NCBI GenBank assembly: GCA_018432935.1
Contig: JAHDSF010000002.1
Location: 1 to 64,000, forward strand
DNA: 64,000 nucleotides
Direction of reading: 5' to 3'
DNA from: Rhodospirillales bacterium
GTDB lineage: Bacteria; Pseudomonadota; Alphaproteobacteria; Rhodospirillales; Shumkoniaceae
A program made the position numbers and the translations under genes. This document shows, piece by piece, positions 34,669 to 44,211 of the stretch (position 1 is its first letter; every line of letters starts with the position of its first letter). The notes under the pieces were generated by a model. That model made no database searches. It was not told where the DNA came from and worked only from the letters and a program-made list of their open reading frames with translations.

Positions 34669-35160
34669 TCAGAACGGGATCTCGTCGTCGAGATCGCCGC
34701 CCGGGCTGCGCGGGCCGGAGGAGGGCGAAGGTTCGCCGCTGGGGGCGCCCCAGTCGGGCTCTTCGCCGCCGTAACCACCGCCCGAGGGAGCGGCACCTTC
34801 GCCGCCGCCGCGTCCGTCGAGCATCATCAACTCGCCGCGGAAGCGCGACAGCACGATCTCGGTCGTGTACTTCTCGACCCCGTCGTTGCCGGTCCACTTA
34901 CGGGTCTGGAGCTGGCCCTCGACGTAGACCTTCGAGCCCTTGCGCAGATACTTCTCGGCGACATCGGCAAGATTGGGATTGAAGATCACCACCCGGTGCC
35001 ATTCCGTCTTCTCGCGCCGCTCGCCGGATTGGCGGTCCTTCCAGTTCTCGGACGTGGCGAGGGTGAAGTTGACGATCTTGGAGTTGTCCTGGGCGCGGCG
35101 TACCTCGGGATCACGACCGAGGTTGCCCACCAGAATGACCTTGTTCACGCTGCCTGCCAT
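34669..35160 (-). CDS. ssb: Single-stranded DNA-binding protein SSB
   Basis: This 163-residue SSB starts at the ATG at 35160 ([15 protein letters not shown]), preceded by GGGGG. The OB fold spans about residues 5-110 ([28 protein letters not shown]). A Gly/Ser/Pro-rich flexible linker leads to the acidic tip DDEIPF, which recruits replication and repair proteins. SSB tetramers coat single-stranded DNA during replication, repair and recombination. The gene is complete, so the adjacent island did not disrupt it. Confidence 0.97.
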   Translation of the reverse strand: MAGSVNKVILVGNLGRDPEVRRAQDNSKIVNFTLATSENWKDRQSGERREKTEWHRVVIFNPNLADVAEKYLRKGSKVYVEGQLQTRKWTGNDGVEKYTTEIVLSRFRGELMMLDGRGGGEGAAPSGGGYGGEEPDWGAPSGEPSPSSGPRSPGGDLDDEIPF

Positions 35161-35285
35161 GAAAGCCCCCGTCCGGCCGGAAAGTTCATCGTTCGTTCGG
35201 GATATTGGACCGATCGCGGGGGGCAATCAAGAAGACTGAACGCCGAGGGCGGAGATGCGGCCCGGGCTCCGCCCCCTTTCTTTCC

Positions 35286-36611
35286 TCATCTCTCCTTGGG
35301 ACGCAGGTCACGCACCCGCACCGCCTTGCCCTCCGAACGCGGCAGCTCGCCGGGGCTGAGCACGATCACCCGGCAGCTCACGCCGACCATCGACTTGATA
35401 GTGTGCTGCACGTCCTTGGCCAGCCGCGGGTAGTCGTCGACGTGCACGCCGGCGGTGGCCTCGACCTCGACGGTCAGGGCGTCGAGCGAGCCCTCGCGCT
35501 GGACCACCAGCTGGTAGTGCGGCTGGATATTGGGCCGTCCCAACAGCACCGCTTCGATCTGGGAAGGGTAGACGTTGATGCCGCGGATGATGAGCATGTC
35601 GTCGTTGCGGCCGGTGACGCGCAGGATACGCAGGTGGGTGCGGCCGCAGATGCAGGGTTCGGTGGTGATGCGGGTGATGTCCCGTGTGCGGTAGCGGATC
35701 ATCGGCTGCGCCCACTTGGCGAGCGTGGTGATGACCAGCTCGCCGCTGCGGCCCTCGGGCACGCGCTCGCCGGTGTCGGGGTCGATCACCTCGAACAAAA
35801 AGCAGTCTTCCCAACCGTGCAGTCCGTTGCGGCCCTCGGCGCACTCCGAGGCGACGCCGGGGCCGATGATCTCGGACAGCCCGTACATGTCGCACGAGAT
35901 GATGCCGAGGCGCTCGTCGAGGGCACGGCGCAGCCCCTCGCTCCACGGCTCGGCGCCGAACATGCCGACCCGCAACGGGCCCTTGCCGAGATCGATGCCC
36001 ATCCGCAACGCCGTCTCGGCGATGTTGAGGGCGTAGGAGGGAGTCGAGAACAAGACTGTCGCCCCGAAGTCCTTGAGCAGCATGATCTGGCGCTCGGTGT
36101 TGCCGCCCGATACCGGGGTCACCGTACAGCCCAGGCGCTCGGCGCCGTAATGGAAGCCGAGCCCGCCGGTGAACAGGCCATAGCCGTAGGCATTGTGGAC
36201 GACGTCCTCCGGACCTACGCCGGCGGCGCGGATGCAGCGCGCCATCACGCTGGTCCAGGTTTCGAGATCGTCGCGGGTGTAGCCGACCACGGTCGGCTTG
36301 CCGGTGGTGCCGGACGAGGCATGGACGCGCACCACCTGTTCCCGCGGTACGGCGAACATGCCGAAGGGATAGTTGTCGCGCAGGTCGTTCTTGACGGTGA
36401 ACGGGAAGCGGACGAGATCGTCAAGCGAGTTCAGATCGTCAGGGCGGACGCCGATCGCGTCGAAGCTCTTGCGATAATGGGAAACGTTCTCGTAGGCGTG
36501 CCGCAGGGTCCTTTTGAGCTTTTCCAGCTGAAGGGCGGCAAGACGCTCGCGCGGCATGGTCTCGATCGCGGGCTCATGCATGTGCGAAAGCAGGCTCGGC
36601 GTGTGATCCAT
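35286..36611 (-). CDS. paaK: Phenylacetate-CoA ligase-type enzyme (PaaK family)
   Basis: This 441-residue adenylate-forming ligase starts at the ATG at 36611, with AGAGGA upstream. It shows the PaaK AMP-binding motif SSGTTGKPTVVGYT near residue 95, the MYGLSEIIGPG block near 235, and YRTRDITRI and the C-terminal GRNDDMLIIRGINVYPSQ near 320-340. PaaK-type enzymes convert phenylacetate or related aromatic acids to CoA thioesters. No phenylacetyl-CoA oxygenase genes are nearby, so the substrate may be another aryl acid. It is divergent from a branched-chain-type ABC importer, which in such settings often carries aromatic acids. Confidence 0.9.
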   Translation of the reverse strand: MDHTPSLLSHMHEPAIETMPRERLAALQLEKLKRTLRHAYENVSHYRKSFDAIGVRPDDLNSLDDLVRFPFTVKNDLRDNYPFGMFAVPREQVVRVHASSGTTGKPTVVGYTRDDLETWTSVMARCIRAAGVGPEDVVHNAYGYGLFTGGLGFHYGAERLGCTVTPVSGGNTERQIMLLKDFGATVLFSTPSYALNIAETALRMGIDLGKGPLRVGMFGAEPWSEGLRRALDERLGIISCDMYGLSEIIGPGVASECAEGRNGLHGWEDCFLFEVIDPDTGERVPEGRSGELVITTLAKWAQPMIRYRTRDITRITTEPCICGRTHLRILRVTGRNDDMLIIRGINVYPSQIEAVLLGRPNIQPHYQLVVQREGSLDALTVEVEATAGVHVDDYPRLAKDVQHTIKSMVGVSCRVIVLSPGELPRSEGKAVRVRDLRPKER

Positions 36612-36767
36612 TCGTCCTCTCGGTTCCCGACACAACACATCCCGGCGGCGGGGGCGCTGCCGTTGATCAACTTGGTTCTGTCCCGACGCGCCCTATCGCG
36701 CCGCTTGGATCTGGACCGGACCTGTCGTCCGAGAGGTGAGGCGGAATGTACGCGAACCATCCGGCGA

Positions 36768-36795
36768 ATGTCACCAGGGAAGTTGTGGGTATAAA
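36768..36795 (+). promoter_or_regulatory. Candidate promoter of the livKHMGF operon
   Basis: In the 298-base gap between the divergent paaK and livK genes, TATAAA at 36790-36795 with ATGTCA at 36768-36773 (16-base spacer) is a plausible rightward promoter. I see no strong operator or terminator in the rest of the gap. Confidence 0.3.
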
Positions 36796-36909
36796 GCTGG
36801 CCCTTTCCCGTACCGGATGAAGGGTTTTGCCGTTGATCGCGGCGATCCGACCGTGCATTCTGTCCCCAATCAGGTCAACCGGCCTCACAAACACGACAGG
36901 GAGCCGATC

Positions 36910-38067
36910 ATGCACGCAGAGTGTTCGCGTGGCCTGGGGTCCGCCCTCGTCGGACTCGCGGCGATGGTGATCGCCGCGTCCGCAGCGGTGGCAGCCGATC
37001 CGATCCGGATCGGATCGTTTCTCTCGGTGACGGGAGGGGCGTCGTTCCTGGGCGATCCCGAGCTGAAGACGCTCGAGATGTACATCGACAAGGTCAATGC
37101 CGGGGGCGGCGTCCTCGGCCGCACGCTGGAGCTTGTCCATTACGACGTCGGCGACGACGTGACCAAGGCCCGGACGGCGGTCAAGCGTCTCATCACCAAT
37201 GACAAGGTCGACCTCATCATCGGCGGTTCCTCGACCGGAACCACGATGGCGGTGGTGCCGCTGGTGGAGAAGGAGGAGATCCCGTTCATCTCGCTGGCGG
37301 CCGCGGTGGTCATCATCGATCCCGTCAAGAAGTGGGTGTTCAAGGTCGCCCATACCGACCGCATGGCCTGCGGCGCAGTATTCCGCGACATGAAGAAGCG
37401 GGGTCTGAACGACATCGCGCTGCTTTCGGGGACCGATGCCTTCGGTCAGTCGATGCGCACCCAGTGCCTCGATCTGGCGGGAAGCCTCGGTATCCGCGTC
37501 CTCGGCGACGAGACCTTCGGGCCCAAGGACACCGATATGACGCCGCAGCTCACGAAGCTGCGCTCGGTCGCCGGGGTGAAGGCGTTCTTCATCGCCGGCT
37601 TCGGGCAGGGACCGGCGATCGCCAACAAGAACTACCGCCAGCTCGGCATGACCCTGCCGCTGTACCAGTCCCACGGCGTCGCCTCCAAAAGCTTCATCGA
37701 ACTGGCCGGCGAGTCCGCGGAGGGCGTCCGCCTGCCGGCGGCTGCCCTGCTGGTAGCCGAGAAGCTGCGTGCGAACGATCCGCAGAAGCCGGTGGTGACG
37801 GCGTACAAGACCGCCTACGAGAGCAAGTTCGGGCCGGTGTCGACGTTCGGCGGCCATTCCCACGACGCTCTCTTGATCGCGGTGGACGCCATCAAGCGTG
37901 CCGGCGGCGTCGACAAGCCGAAGCTGCGCGACGCCATCGAGAAGACCTCGGGCTTCGTCGGCACAGCCGGCATCGTCAGGATGTCGGCCGCCGATCACAT
38001 GGGTCTCGACGCCTCCGCATTCCGGATGCTCGAGATCCGCAACGGCGACTGGGTCGTCATCGAGTGA
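36910..38067 (+). CDS. livK: ABC transporter substrate-binding protein (branched-chain amino acid/aromatic type)
   Basis: This 385-residue periplasmic protein starts at the ATG at 36910 after GGGAG. A signal peptide covers about residues 1-30 (ALVGLAAMVIAASAAVAAD). The mature part begins PIRIGSFLSVTGGASFLG, the start of the type I LivK/Leu-Ile-Val binding fold, with GGSSTGTTMAVVPL and FGGHSHDALLIAVDA later. It delivers ligand to the LivHM permease encoded downstream. This family often binds aromatic acids or amides rather than amino acids, and the divergent PaaK ligase suggests an aromatic ligand here. It is first in a five-gene operon. Confidence 0.88.
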   Translation: MHAECSRGLGSALVGLAAMVIAASAAVAADPIRIGSFLSVTGGASFLGDPELKTLEMYIDKVNAGGGVLGRTLELVHYDVGDDVTKARTAVKRLITNDKVDLIIGGSSTGTTMAVVPLVEKEEIPFISLAAAVVIIDPVKKWVFKVAHTDRMACGAVFRDMKKRGLNDIALLSGTDAFGQSMRTQCLDLAGSLGIRVLGDETFGPKDTDMTPQLTKLRSVAGVKAFFIAGFGQGPAIANKNYRQLGMTLPLYQSHGVASKSFIELAGESAEGVRLPAAALLVAEKLRANDPQKPVVTAYKTAYESKFGPVSTFGGHSHDALLIAVDAIKRAGGVDKPKLRDAIEKTSGFVGTAGIVRMSAADHMGLDASAFRMLEIRNGDWVVIE

Positions 38068-38124
38068 TCGTTCGGCAGGTCCCGGCGCGCTCGCGGCCGG
38101 CCTGCCGAAAACTGGGGTGACGAC

Positions 38125-39003
38125 ATGGGCGTCGAATTCCTGCAGTTCCTGCTGTCGGGGCTGACCGTGGGCGCGACGTACGCCCTGGTCGGCCTCGGGT
38201 TTTGGATCATCCACACCGCCTGCGGCGTGATCAACTTCGCCCAGGGCGAGTTCGTCATGCTGGGCGGCATGGCCACCGCGGCGTTCCTCGGTCTCGGCAT
38301 GCCGCTGCCGGTCGCCATCATGCTCGCCCTCGCGGTCGCGGTCGTCGCCGGGCTGCTGCTCGAGCGGTTGGCGGTGGAGCCGACGCGCAACGGCTCGGTG
38401 GTCACTCTCATCATCATCACGATCGGAGCCTCGATCTTCTTCCGAGGCCTGGTCCAGGTGGTGCTCGACAAGGACTTCCACCCCCTGCCGGCCTTTTCTG
38501 GCGAAGAGCCGATCCTGATCGGCGGCGCTGCGGTGATGCCGCAGAGCCTGTGGGTGGTCGGGGCGACGGCGGCGGTCGTGCTGGGGCTGTGGCTGTTCTT
38601 CGAGCACTCGCTGCACGGCAAGGCGGTGCGCGCGGCGGCCGCCAATCTGCTGGCGGCCCGGCTGTGCGGCATCCGGGTCCGGTTCGTGCTGCTGCTGAGC
38701 TTCGGGATGTCGGCGCTGCTCGGCGCCATCGCAGGCGTGCTTATCGCGCCGATTTCGGCCACCTACTACGAGGTTGGCATCATGCTGGGCCTCAAGGGCT
38801 TCTGCGCGGCCATGCTGGGCGGTCTGCGCAGCGGCTGGGGGCCGGTCGTAGGCGGCCTCGTGCTCGGGGTGGTGGAGGCGATGGGCGCGGGCTATCTCGC
38901 CTCGGCTTACAAGGACGCGGTCGCCTTCGTCATCATCCTGCTGGTGCTGATGTTCATGCCGCGCGGCCTTCTCGGCCGCGGCGCGAGGAGCGAACGGGTA
39001 TGA
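38125..39003 (+). CDS. livH: Branched-chain-type ABC transporter permease LivH
   Basis: This 292-residue inner-membrane permease has about eight hydrophobic segments. The conserved LivH features ALVGLGFWIIHTACGVINFAQG near residue 20 (written in part) and MLGGLRSGWGPVVGGL near 230 are visible. It forms the membrane channel together with LivM. Its stop overlaps the livM ATG, and it follows livK by 57 bases. The length is typical for the family. Confidence 0.93.
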   Translation: MGVEFLQFLLSGLTVGATYALVGLGFWIIHTACGVINFAQGEFVMLGGMATAAFLGLGMPLPVAIMLALAVAVVAGLLLERLAVEPTRNGSVVTLIIITIGASIFFRGLVQVVLDKDFHPLPAFSGEEPILIGGAAVMPQSLWVVGATAAVVLGLWLFFEHSLHGKAVRAAAANLLAARLCGIRVRFVLLLSFGMSALLGAIAGVLIAPISATYYEVGIMLGLKGFCAAMLGGLRSGWGPVVGGLVLGVVEAMGAGYLASAYKDAVAFVIILLVLMFMPRGLLGRGARSERV

Positions 39004-39950
39004 GGAGGTGGCTTTTCGCGCCGCGCACTGGCGGCTTCCTGGTCTTCCTCGTGCTGGCGGTCGCGCTTCCCTTCGTGCTGCCCAACGCGTTCTTTCTCGA
39101 CGTCGCCATCCTGGCGCTGTTCAACGCCTCGATCTGCGTCGGGCTCAACCTGCTGATCGGCTACGCCGGGCAGATCAGCCTGGGCCATGCCGGGTTCCTC
39201 GGCATCGGCGCCTACGCCAGCGCGATTCTGACCGGCACGTTCGGATGGCCGGCGCCGCTCGCCCTGGCTGCCGGGGCCGCCGCCTCGGGGCTGCTGGCAT
39301 TCGCGGTGGCGCGGCCGATCCTCCGCCTGCGCGGCCACTACCTGGCGATGGCGACGCTCGGGCTGGGGGTGATCGTGTCGATCGTCGCCAATACCGAGCG
39401 CGAACTGACCGGTGGGCCGGACGGAATGGCGGTGGAGCCGCTCAGCTTCGCCGGCTTCGTCGTCGAGGGCGAGGCGGCGTGGTATTGGCTGGCGCTGGTG
39501 CTGCTGGCCGCCACCGTGTGGCTGACCATCAATCTCGTCGATTCGCCGCTCGGCCGCGGGTTACGGGCGGTGCACGGCTCGGAGGTGGCGGCCCGCGCCT
39601 GTGGCGTCGACACCGACCGCTACAAGGTGATCGCCTTCACCGTATCGGCGGTCTACGCCTCGGTGGTCGGCAGCCTGGGAGCCCACTATGTCGGCTTCAT
39701 CACGCCCGCCGATGCCGGCTTCATGCGCTCGGTCGAATACGTCACGATGGTCGTCCTGGGCGGCATGGCGTCGACCTTCGGCGCGGTGGTCGGGGCCGTT
39801 ATCCTGACCGCGCTGCCGCAGCTTCTGTCCAGCTTCCAGGATTACGAGCATCTCGTCTTCGGGCTGATCCTGATGCTGACCATGATCTTCCTGCCGCGCG
39901 GCGTCGTGCCCAGCTGCGCAGCCCTGTTCCGCCGCCGGAGGGCGCCATGA
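39000..39950 (+). CDS. livM: Branched-chain-type ABC transporter permease LivM
   Basis: This 316-residue permease starts at the ATG at 39000 within the livH stop. It shows the LivM motif GYAGQISLGHAGFLGIGAY near residue 55, the VGLNLLIG helix before it, and GGMASTFGAVVGA near 260. It has eight to ten membrane segments and pairs with LivH. Its stop overlaps the livG start. Longer in-frame starts would run antiparallel to the LivH family sequence and were rejected. Confidence 0.93.
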   Translation: MRRWLFAPRTGGFLVFLVLAVALPFVLPNAFFLDVAILALFNASICVGLNLLIGYAGQISLGHAGFLGIGAYASAILTGTFGWPAPLALAAGAAASGLLAFAVARPILRLRGHYLAMATLGLGVIVSIVANTERELTGGPDGMAVEPLSFAGFVVEGEAAWYWLALVLLAATVWLTINLVDSPLGRGLRAVHGSEVAARACGVDTDRYKVIAFTVSAVYASVVGSLGAHYVGFITPADAGFMRSVEYVTMVVLGGMASTFGAVVGAVILTALPQLLSSFQDYEHLVFGLILMLTMIFLPRGVVPSCAALFRRRRAP

Positions 39951-40741
39951 ACGTGCTCGAGGTCAGGGGGCTGTCGCGGGCCTTCGGCGGGGTCCATGCC
40001 GTCCGCGAGCTTTCGTTCGCGGTCGCGGAAGGCACCGTGCATTCGCTGATCGGTCCCAACGGGGCCGGCAAGACCACCGTGTTCAACCTGATCTCCGGCA
40101 TCTATGCGCCCTCGGCCGGACAGGTTTATCTGGGCGGCGCCGAGATCACCGATCTGGCAGCTCATCGGCGGGCCGCGCTGGGCTTGGCGCGGACATTCCA
40201 GAACCTCCAGGTGTTCGCCAACATGACGGCGCTCGAGAACGTCCTGGTCGGGCTGCACATGCGCCTCGACATGGGGTTGCTGCCGCAACTCCTGCGCTCG
40301 CCGGCCTTGCGCGGCCGCGAGCGCGAGGCACGGGCGGAGGCCCGCGAACTGATGCGCTTTGCCGGGGTCGAGCGGTACGCCGACGCGTTCCCCGCCTCGA
40401 TGCCGTTCGGCGCCCTGAAGCGGCTGGAGATCGCGCGTGCGGTCGCATCGCGGCCCAGGCTGTTGCTGCTCGACGAGCCGGCCGCCGGCCTCAACCAGAC
40501 CGAGACCGAAGACATCGACCTGCTGATCCGCAAGATCGGCGATTCGGGGGTGACGGTGCTGCTGGTCGAACACGACATGCGGCTGGTGATGAAGATCTCG
40601 GACCGTATTCTGGTCCTCGACAACGGGCGCAAGCTGGGGGAGGGGACTCCGGCCGAGGTGCGTCGGGATCCTCAGGTGATCGCTGCCTACCTCGGCGCCG
40701 CCGCGCTGGGACCGAAGGCGGGGGACATCCATGCCGAATAG
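39947..40741 (+). CDS. livG: Branched-chain-type ABC transporter ATPase LivG
   Basis: This 264-residue ATPase has Walker A GPNGAGKTT near residue 36, the Q-loop region RTFQNLQVF near 85, and Walker B LLLLDEPAAGL near 170. The signature region reads MPFGALKRLEIARA, a looser version of the LSYGQQR signature that also occurs in some LivG relatives. The C-terminal GxGxPxEVxxDPxVIAAYLG ending is typical. It powers import together with LivF. Confidence 0.93.
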   Translation: MNVLEVRGLSRAFGGVHAVRELSFAVAEGTVHSLIGPNGAGKTTVFNLISGIYAPSAGQVYLGGAEITDLAAHRRAALGLARTFQNLQVFANMTALENVLVGLHMRLDMGLLPQLLRSPALRGREREARAEARELMRFAGVERYADAFPASMPFGALKRLEIARAVASRPRLLLLDEPAAGLNQTETEDIDLLIRKIGDSGVTVLLVEHDMRLVMKISDRILVLDNGRKLGEGTPAEVRRDPQVIAAYLGAAALGPKAGDIHAE

Positions 40742-41456
40742 CGCCGCGCCGCTGCTGGCGGTAGCCGAACTCGACGTCCATTACGGCGGCATCCAGGCAC
40801 TCCGCGGAGTCGCCATCGAGGTCCACAAGGGCGAGCTGGTTGCCCTGGTCGGCAACAACGGGGCGGGCAAATCGACCCTGTTGCACGCGCTTTCCGGCAT
40901 CGTCGAGGCAAGTCGCGGAAGCATCCGCTTCGCCGGTCGCGACATTGCTGCAGCCTCGGCCGACGCGCGCGTGCGCATGGGTATCGTTCAAGTGCCGGAA
41001 GCCCGCCAGGTGTTCGGACCGCTCAGCGTCGAGGACAACCTCCGCCTCGGCGCCTTCACGCGCCACGGCGCCGCGCAGATTGCGCGGGATATCGAAAGGA
41101 CCTACGCCCTGTTCCCGGTGCTGGCGGAGCGGAGGCGTCAAGCTGCCGGAACCCTGTCGGGGGGGCAGCAGCAGATGCTGGCGATTGGCCGCGGGCTGAT
41201 GGCCGATCCCCGGCTGCTGCTGCTCGACGAGCCGAGCATGGGGCTGGCCCCCAACGTCGCCGATGAGACCTTCGAGAAAATCGGCGATCTCAAGGGCGCC
41301 GGGGTGACCATCCTGCTGGTCGAGCAGAACGCCTCGTCGGCCCTTTATATCGCCGACCGCGGCTATGTGCTGGAGACCGGCTCGGTTGCGTTGAAGGGCA
41401 GTGGCCGCGAGCTGCTCGCCGACGAAGCTGTGCGCAAAGCCTACCTCGGGATGTAG
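40731..41456 (+). CDS. livF: Branched-chain-type ABC transporter ATPase LivF
   Basis: This 241-residue ATPase has Walker A GNNGAGKST near residue 38, signature LSGGQQQMLAIGR near 140 and Walker B LLLLDEPSMGL near 160. VEQNASSAL and a C-terminal KAYLGM follow, as in other LivF proteins. It overlaps livG by 11 bases and ends the operon. The pair of ATPases hydrolyses ATP on the cytoplasmic face of the LivHM channel. Confidence 0.93.
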   Translation: MPNSAAPLLAVAELDVHYGGIQALRGVAIEVHKGELVALVGNNGAGKSTLLHALSGIVEASRGSIRFAGRDIAAASADARVRMGIVQVPEARQVFGPLSVEDNLRLGAFTRHGAAQIARDIERTYALFPVLAERRRQAAGTLSGGQQQMLAIGRGLMADPRLLLLDEPSMGLAPNVADETFEKIGDLKGAGVTILLVEQNASSALYIADRGYVLETGSVALKGSGRELLADEAVRKAYLGM

Positions 41457-41570
41457 GAATCGCAGTCTGTCCGTGCCATCTGCTGGGTTGGCGATTTCGG
41501 CAGTGGAAGCAGGTCGGAGACTAGGGTATGACGTATTCAGCGATCGCAGAGTCAAGAACAAGCGCCGAAT

Positions 41571-43652
41571 ATGGAGCGTCACCCCGTCCCAACCGAAACA
41601 CGGCGGTTTGGTGATCGCATTGCCGACGAGGTGATGCTTCTCGACATGCTGGCGGTGGGGGTCGTTCACCTCAAGGACGACGTGATCGTCAGGGTGAACC
41701 CCGCGTTCCGGCAGATTGCCGGCTTTGGCGAGCAGGGCCTTCTCGGCGCTGCCTTCTCCTCGCTTTTCGCCCGCGGCGAGGATGCCGAGAGCTTTCGGCG
41801 CGCCTGGGCCGAGGCCAGCGCCCGCGGCGAGGGGCTGTACGTCGAATATCTCCTGCGCAAAGCCGGCGGCGGCGCCTTCTGGGCACGGCTTTGCGGTCGT
41901 GCCCTTGGCGAGGCGCCGAACGAAAGCGCATGGACGATCGAGGATTCCGGCGAACGCCGCGAGTTGCGCAACAAGCTGCGGCTTTCCGAAGTGATCTTCG
42001 AAGCGACGGCCGAAGGCATCTATATCAACGACCGCGAGAACCGAATCGTCGCCACCAATCCCGCCTTCACGGCCATCACCGGCTACTCCCAGGAGGAGGT
42101 GATCGGCCGCGACCCGTCGTTCCTGCATGCCGAGGCCGAGGACGGCTCGTTCACCGACGAGATCTGGTCGGTGCTGGAGGCGCGGGGGCGTTGGGAAGGG
42201 GAGGTGCTGCAGCGGCGCAAGAACGGCGAGGTGTTTCCGGAGCACCTCTCGGTCGTTCCGCTGCGCGGCGCCGGCGACGAAATCTCGGCCTACGTCGCGC
42301 TGTTCAGCGATATGTCAAAGCGCAAGCAGGACGAGGAGCGGATCAATTTCCAGGCGAACTACGACGCGCTGACAAACTTGCCGAACCGGCGTCTGTTGCA
42401 CGACCGGCTTGGCCGGGCCATCGCGGTGGCGGCGCATTCGCAGTCCCGCACTGCGGTCCTCTACATGGACCTCGACAACTTCAAGTTCGTCAACGACAGC
42501 CTCGGCCACAGCGCAGGCGATTTGCTGCTGGTCGACATGGCGCGCCGGATGAAGGCCTGCCTGCGCGAGCAGGACACGATCGGCCGTCTCGGCGGCGACG
42601 AGTTCCTCGTCGTGCTGCCCCAGATCGGCATGGTCGCCGAGGCCTCGGCGATCGCGCAAAGGATCCTCGATGCGGTGGCGCGCCCGATCGCGATCAAGGA
42701 GCGCGATCAGGACATCGTGGTGACGATCAGCATCGGCATCTCGGTGTTTCCGGAGGACGGCAAGACTGCCGACGACCTGATCCGCAGCGCAGACACCGCC
42801 GCGAACCACGCCAAGCGGGCGGGCCGCAACGTCTTCCAGTTCTTCACCGGCGACATGAACCTGCGGGCGACCGAGCGGCTCAACCTCGAGAACCGTCTGC
42901 GACGAGCCCTCGACCGCGAGGAGCTTGTCCTCTACTACCAGCCCAAGGTCAGCCTGCGGCACGGGCGGATCGTCGGCGTCGAGGCGTTGGTCCGGTGGGA
43001 CTGCCCCGGCGAGGGGCTGATTCCGCCGGATAAGTTCATTCCGCTCGCGGAGGAGACCGGGCTGATCATCCCGATCGGCGAATGGGTGCTGCGGACGGCC
43101 TGCCGCCAGGCACGGAAATGGCAAGAGGCCGGACTGCCGCCGATCCTCACGGCGGTCAACATGTCGGCCCGTCAGCTCGCCAAGGACGGCATCTACAAGG
43201 ATATCATCGACATTGTCGACAGCTGCGGCCTGGCGCCCAACTACCTCGAGCTGGAAATCACCGAAAGCTCGTTGATGGAACGGGCGGAAGAGGCGATCGC
43301 GCTGCTGCGCGACCTGCGCGACATGGGCATCCATCTGACTGCCGACGACTTCGGGACCGGGTATTCGTCGCTCAGCTATCTTCGCACTTTCCCGCTCGAC
43401 GCGCTCAAGATCGACCGCGCCTTTGTCGCGGACATCGGCAGCAGCGGGGGCGGCGGCGCCATGCTTGCGGCCGCAGTGATCGCCATCGGCCAGAGCCTGG
43501 GTCTGCGGGTGATCGCAGAGGGCGTCGAAACTGCCGAGCAACTCGCCTTCCTGCGTCAGCAATGGTGCGACGAGATCCAGGGCTATTTCTTCAGCCGGCC
43601 GCTGCCGGCCGAGAAGTTCGAGGCGATGCTCAAGGAAAACCGGCGCCTCTGA
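41571..43652 (+). CDS. PAS-GGDEF-EAL cyclic-di-GMP signalling protein
   Basis: This 693-residue protein has two PAS-type sensor domains (about 20-130, with [21 protein letters not shown]; about 140-250, with [16 protein letters not shown] and ITGYS). A GGDEF domain follows at about 265-430, with [11 protein letters not shown] intact, and an EAL domain at about 440-690, with VGVEALVRW and [14 protein letters not shown]. Both active-site motifs are complete, so it could make and break cyclic-di-GMP. No transmembrane segment is evident, which points to a cytoplasmic sensor of a small ligand or redox state. It appears monocistronic. Confidence 0.93.
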   Translation: MERHPVPTETRRFGDRIADEVMLLDMLAVGVVHLKDDVIVRVNPAFRQIAGFGEQGLLGAAFSSLFARGEDAESFRRAWAEASARGEGLYVEYLLRKAGGGAFWARLCGRALGEAPNESAWTIEDSGERRELRNKLRLSEVIFEATAEGIYINDRENRIVATNPAFTAITGYSQEEVIGRDPSFLHAEAEDGSFTDEIWSVLEARGRWEGEVLQRRKNGEVFPEHLSVVPLRGAGDEISAYVALFSDMSKRKQDEERINFQANYDALTNLPNRRLLHDRLGRAIAVAAHSQSRTAVLYMDLDNFKFVNDSLGHSAGDLLLVDMARRMKACLREQDTIGRLGGDEFLVVLPQIGMVAEASAIAQRILDAVARPIAIKERDQDIVVTISIGISVFPEDGKTADDLIRSADTAANHAKRAGRNVFQFFTGDMNLRATERLNLENRLRRALDREELVLYYQPKVSLRHGRIVGVEALVRWDCPGEGLIPPDKFIPLAEETGLIIPIGEWVLRTACRQARKWQEAGLPPILTAVNMSARQLAKDGIYKDIIDIVDSCGLAPNYLELEITESSLMERAEEAIALLRDLRDMGIHLTADDFGTGYSSLSYLRTFPLDALKIDRAFVADIGSSGGGGAMLAAAVIAIGQSLGLRVIAEGVETAEQLAFLRQQWCDEIQGYFFSRPLPAEKFEAMLKENRRL

Positions 43653-43686
43653 GACGCCATCCGCCGACGACACTCCGGAGATCGAT

Positions 43687-44211
43687 GTGGGACGGGAGAA
43701 GCTTTCCAGGGACGATATCGCACGCCGGATCGGAGCGGCCAGGCTGCTGAGCCTCGACGTCGATGGCGTGCTGACCAACGGCGAGCTCTACTATTTCGAG
43801 GACGGATCCGAGACCAGAGTGTTCAACGTCCAGGACGGCACCGGCGTCAAGATGGTCGTGAACTCCGGCTTCCCGGTCGCCCTCATCACCGGGAGCACGA
43901 CGCCGAGCATCCGGGTCCGCGGCCGTCTTCTCGGCATCACCCATCTCTATACCGGCTTCGAGGACAAGGTCGGCGCGCTGGAGGAGATCTGCGGCAAGGA
44001 GGGGATCGGATTCGACGATGTCATCCACGTCGGTGACGACATCAACGACATCCCCTTGCTGGAGCGCGTCGGCTTCCCCCTCACGGTGCCGAACGCCCGC
44101 CCCGAGGTGGTCGAGCGGGCCATCTACGTCACCCAGCAGCCGGGTGGGCGCGGGGCGGTACGGGAAGTCTGCGAGCTGATCCTGAAAAGCCGGGGCCGCT
44201 GGCCGTATTAG
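43687..44211 (+). CDS. kdsC: KdsC-like HAD phosphatase (3-deoxy-manno-octulosonate 8-phosphate phosphatase family)
   Basis: This 174-residue HAD phosphatase starts at GTG 43687 with GGAG upstream. Motif I LDVDGVLTNG lies near residue 24 with the catalytic Asp pair, ITGSTTPSIRVR near 68, and the metal-binding GDDINDIPLLE near 118. KdsC removes phosphate from KDO-8-P to release KDO for lipopolysaccharide core. Relatives act on N-acylneuraminate 9-phosphate, and with no KDO gene beside it the substrate is not certain. It converges on ubiX with a four-base overlap of the stops. Confidence 0.82.
   Translation: MGREKLSRDDIARRIGAARLLSLDVDGVLTNGELYYFEDGSETRVFNVQDGTGVKMVVNSGFPVALITGSTTPSIRVRGRLLGITHLYTGFEDKVGALEEICGKEGIGFDDVIHVGDDINDIPLLERVGFPLTVPNARPEVVERAIYVTQQPGGRGAVREVCELILKSRGRWPY

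Noticed and set aside
35205-36794. Plus-strand open frame of 529 codons over paaK
   Set aside because: Antisense to a complete PaaK gene; the sequence is a repetitive Asp/Val/Ala/Gly-rich shadow.
36667-38616. Minus-strand open frame of 649 codons over livK and livH
   Set aside because: Antisense to a signal-peptide-bearing binding protein and its permease; no family match is apparent.
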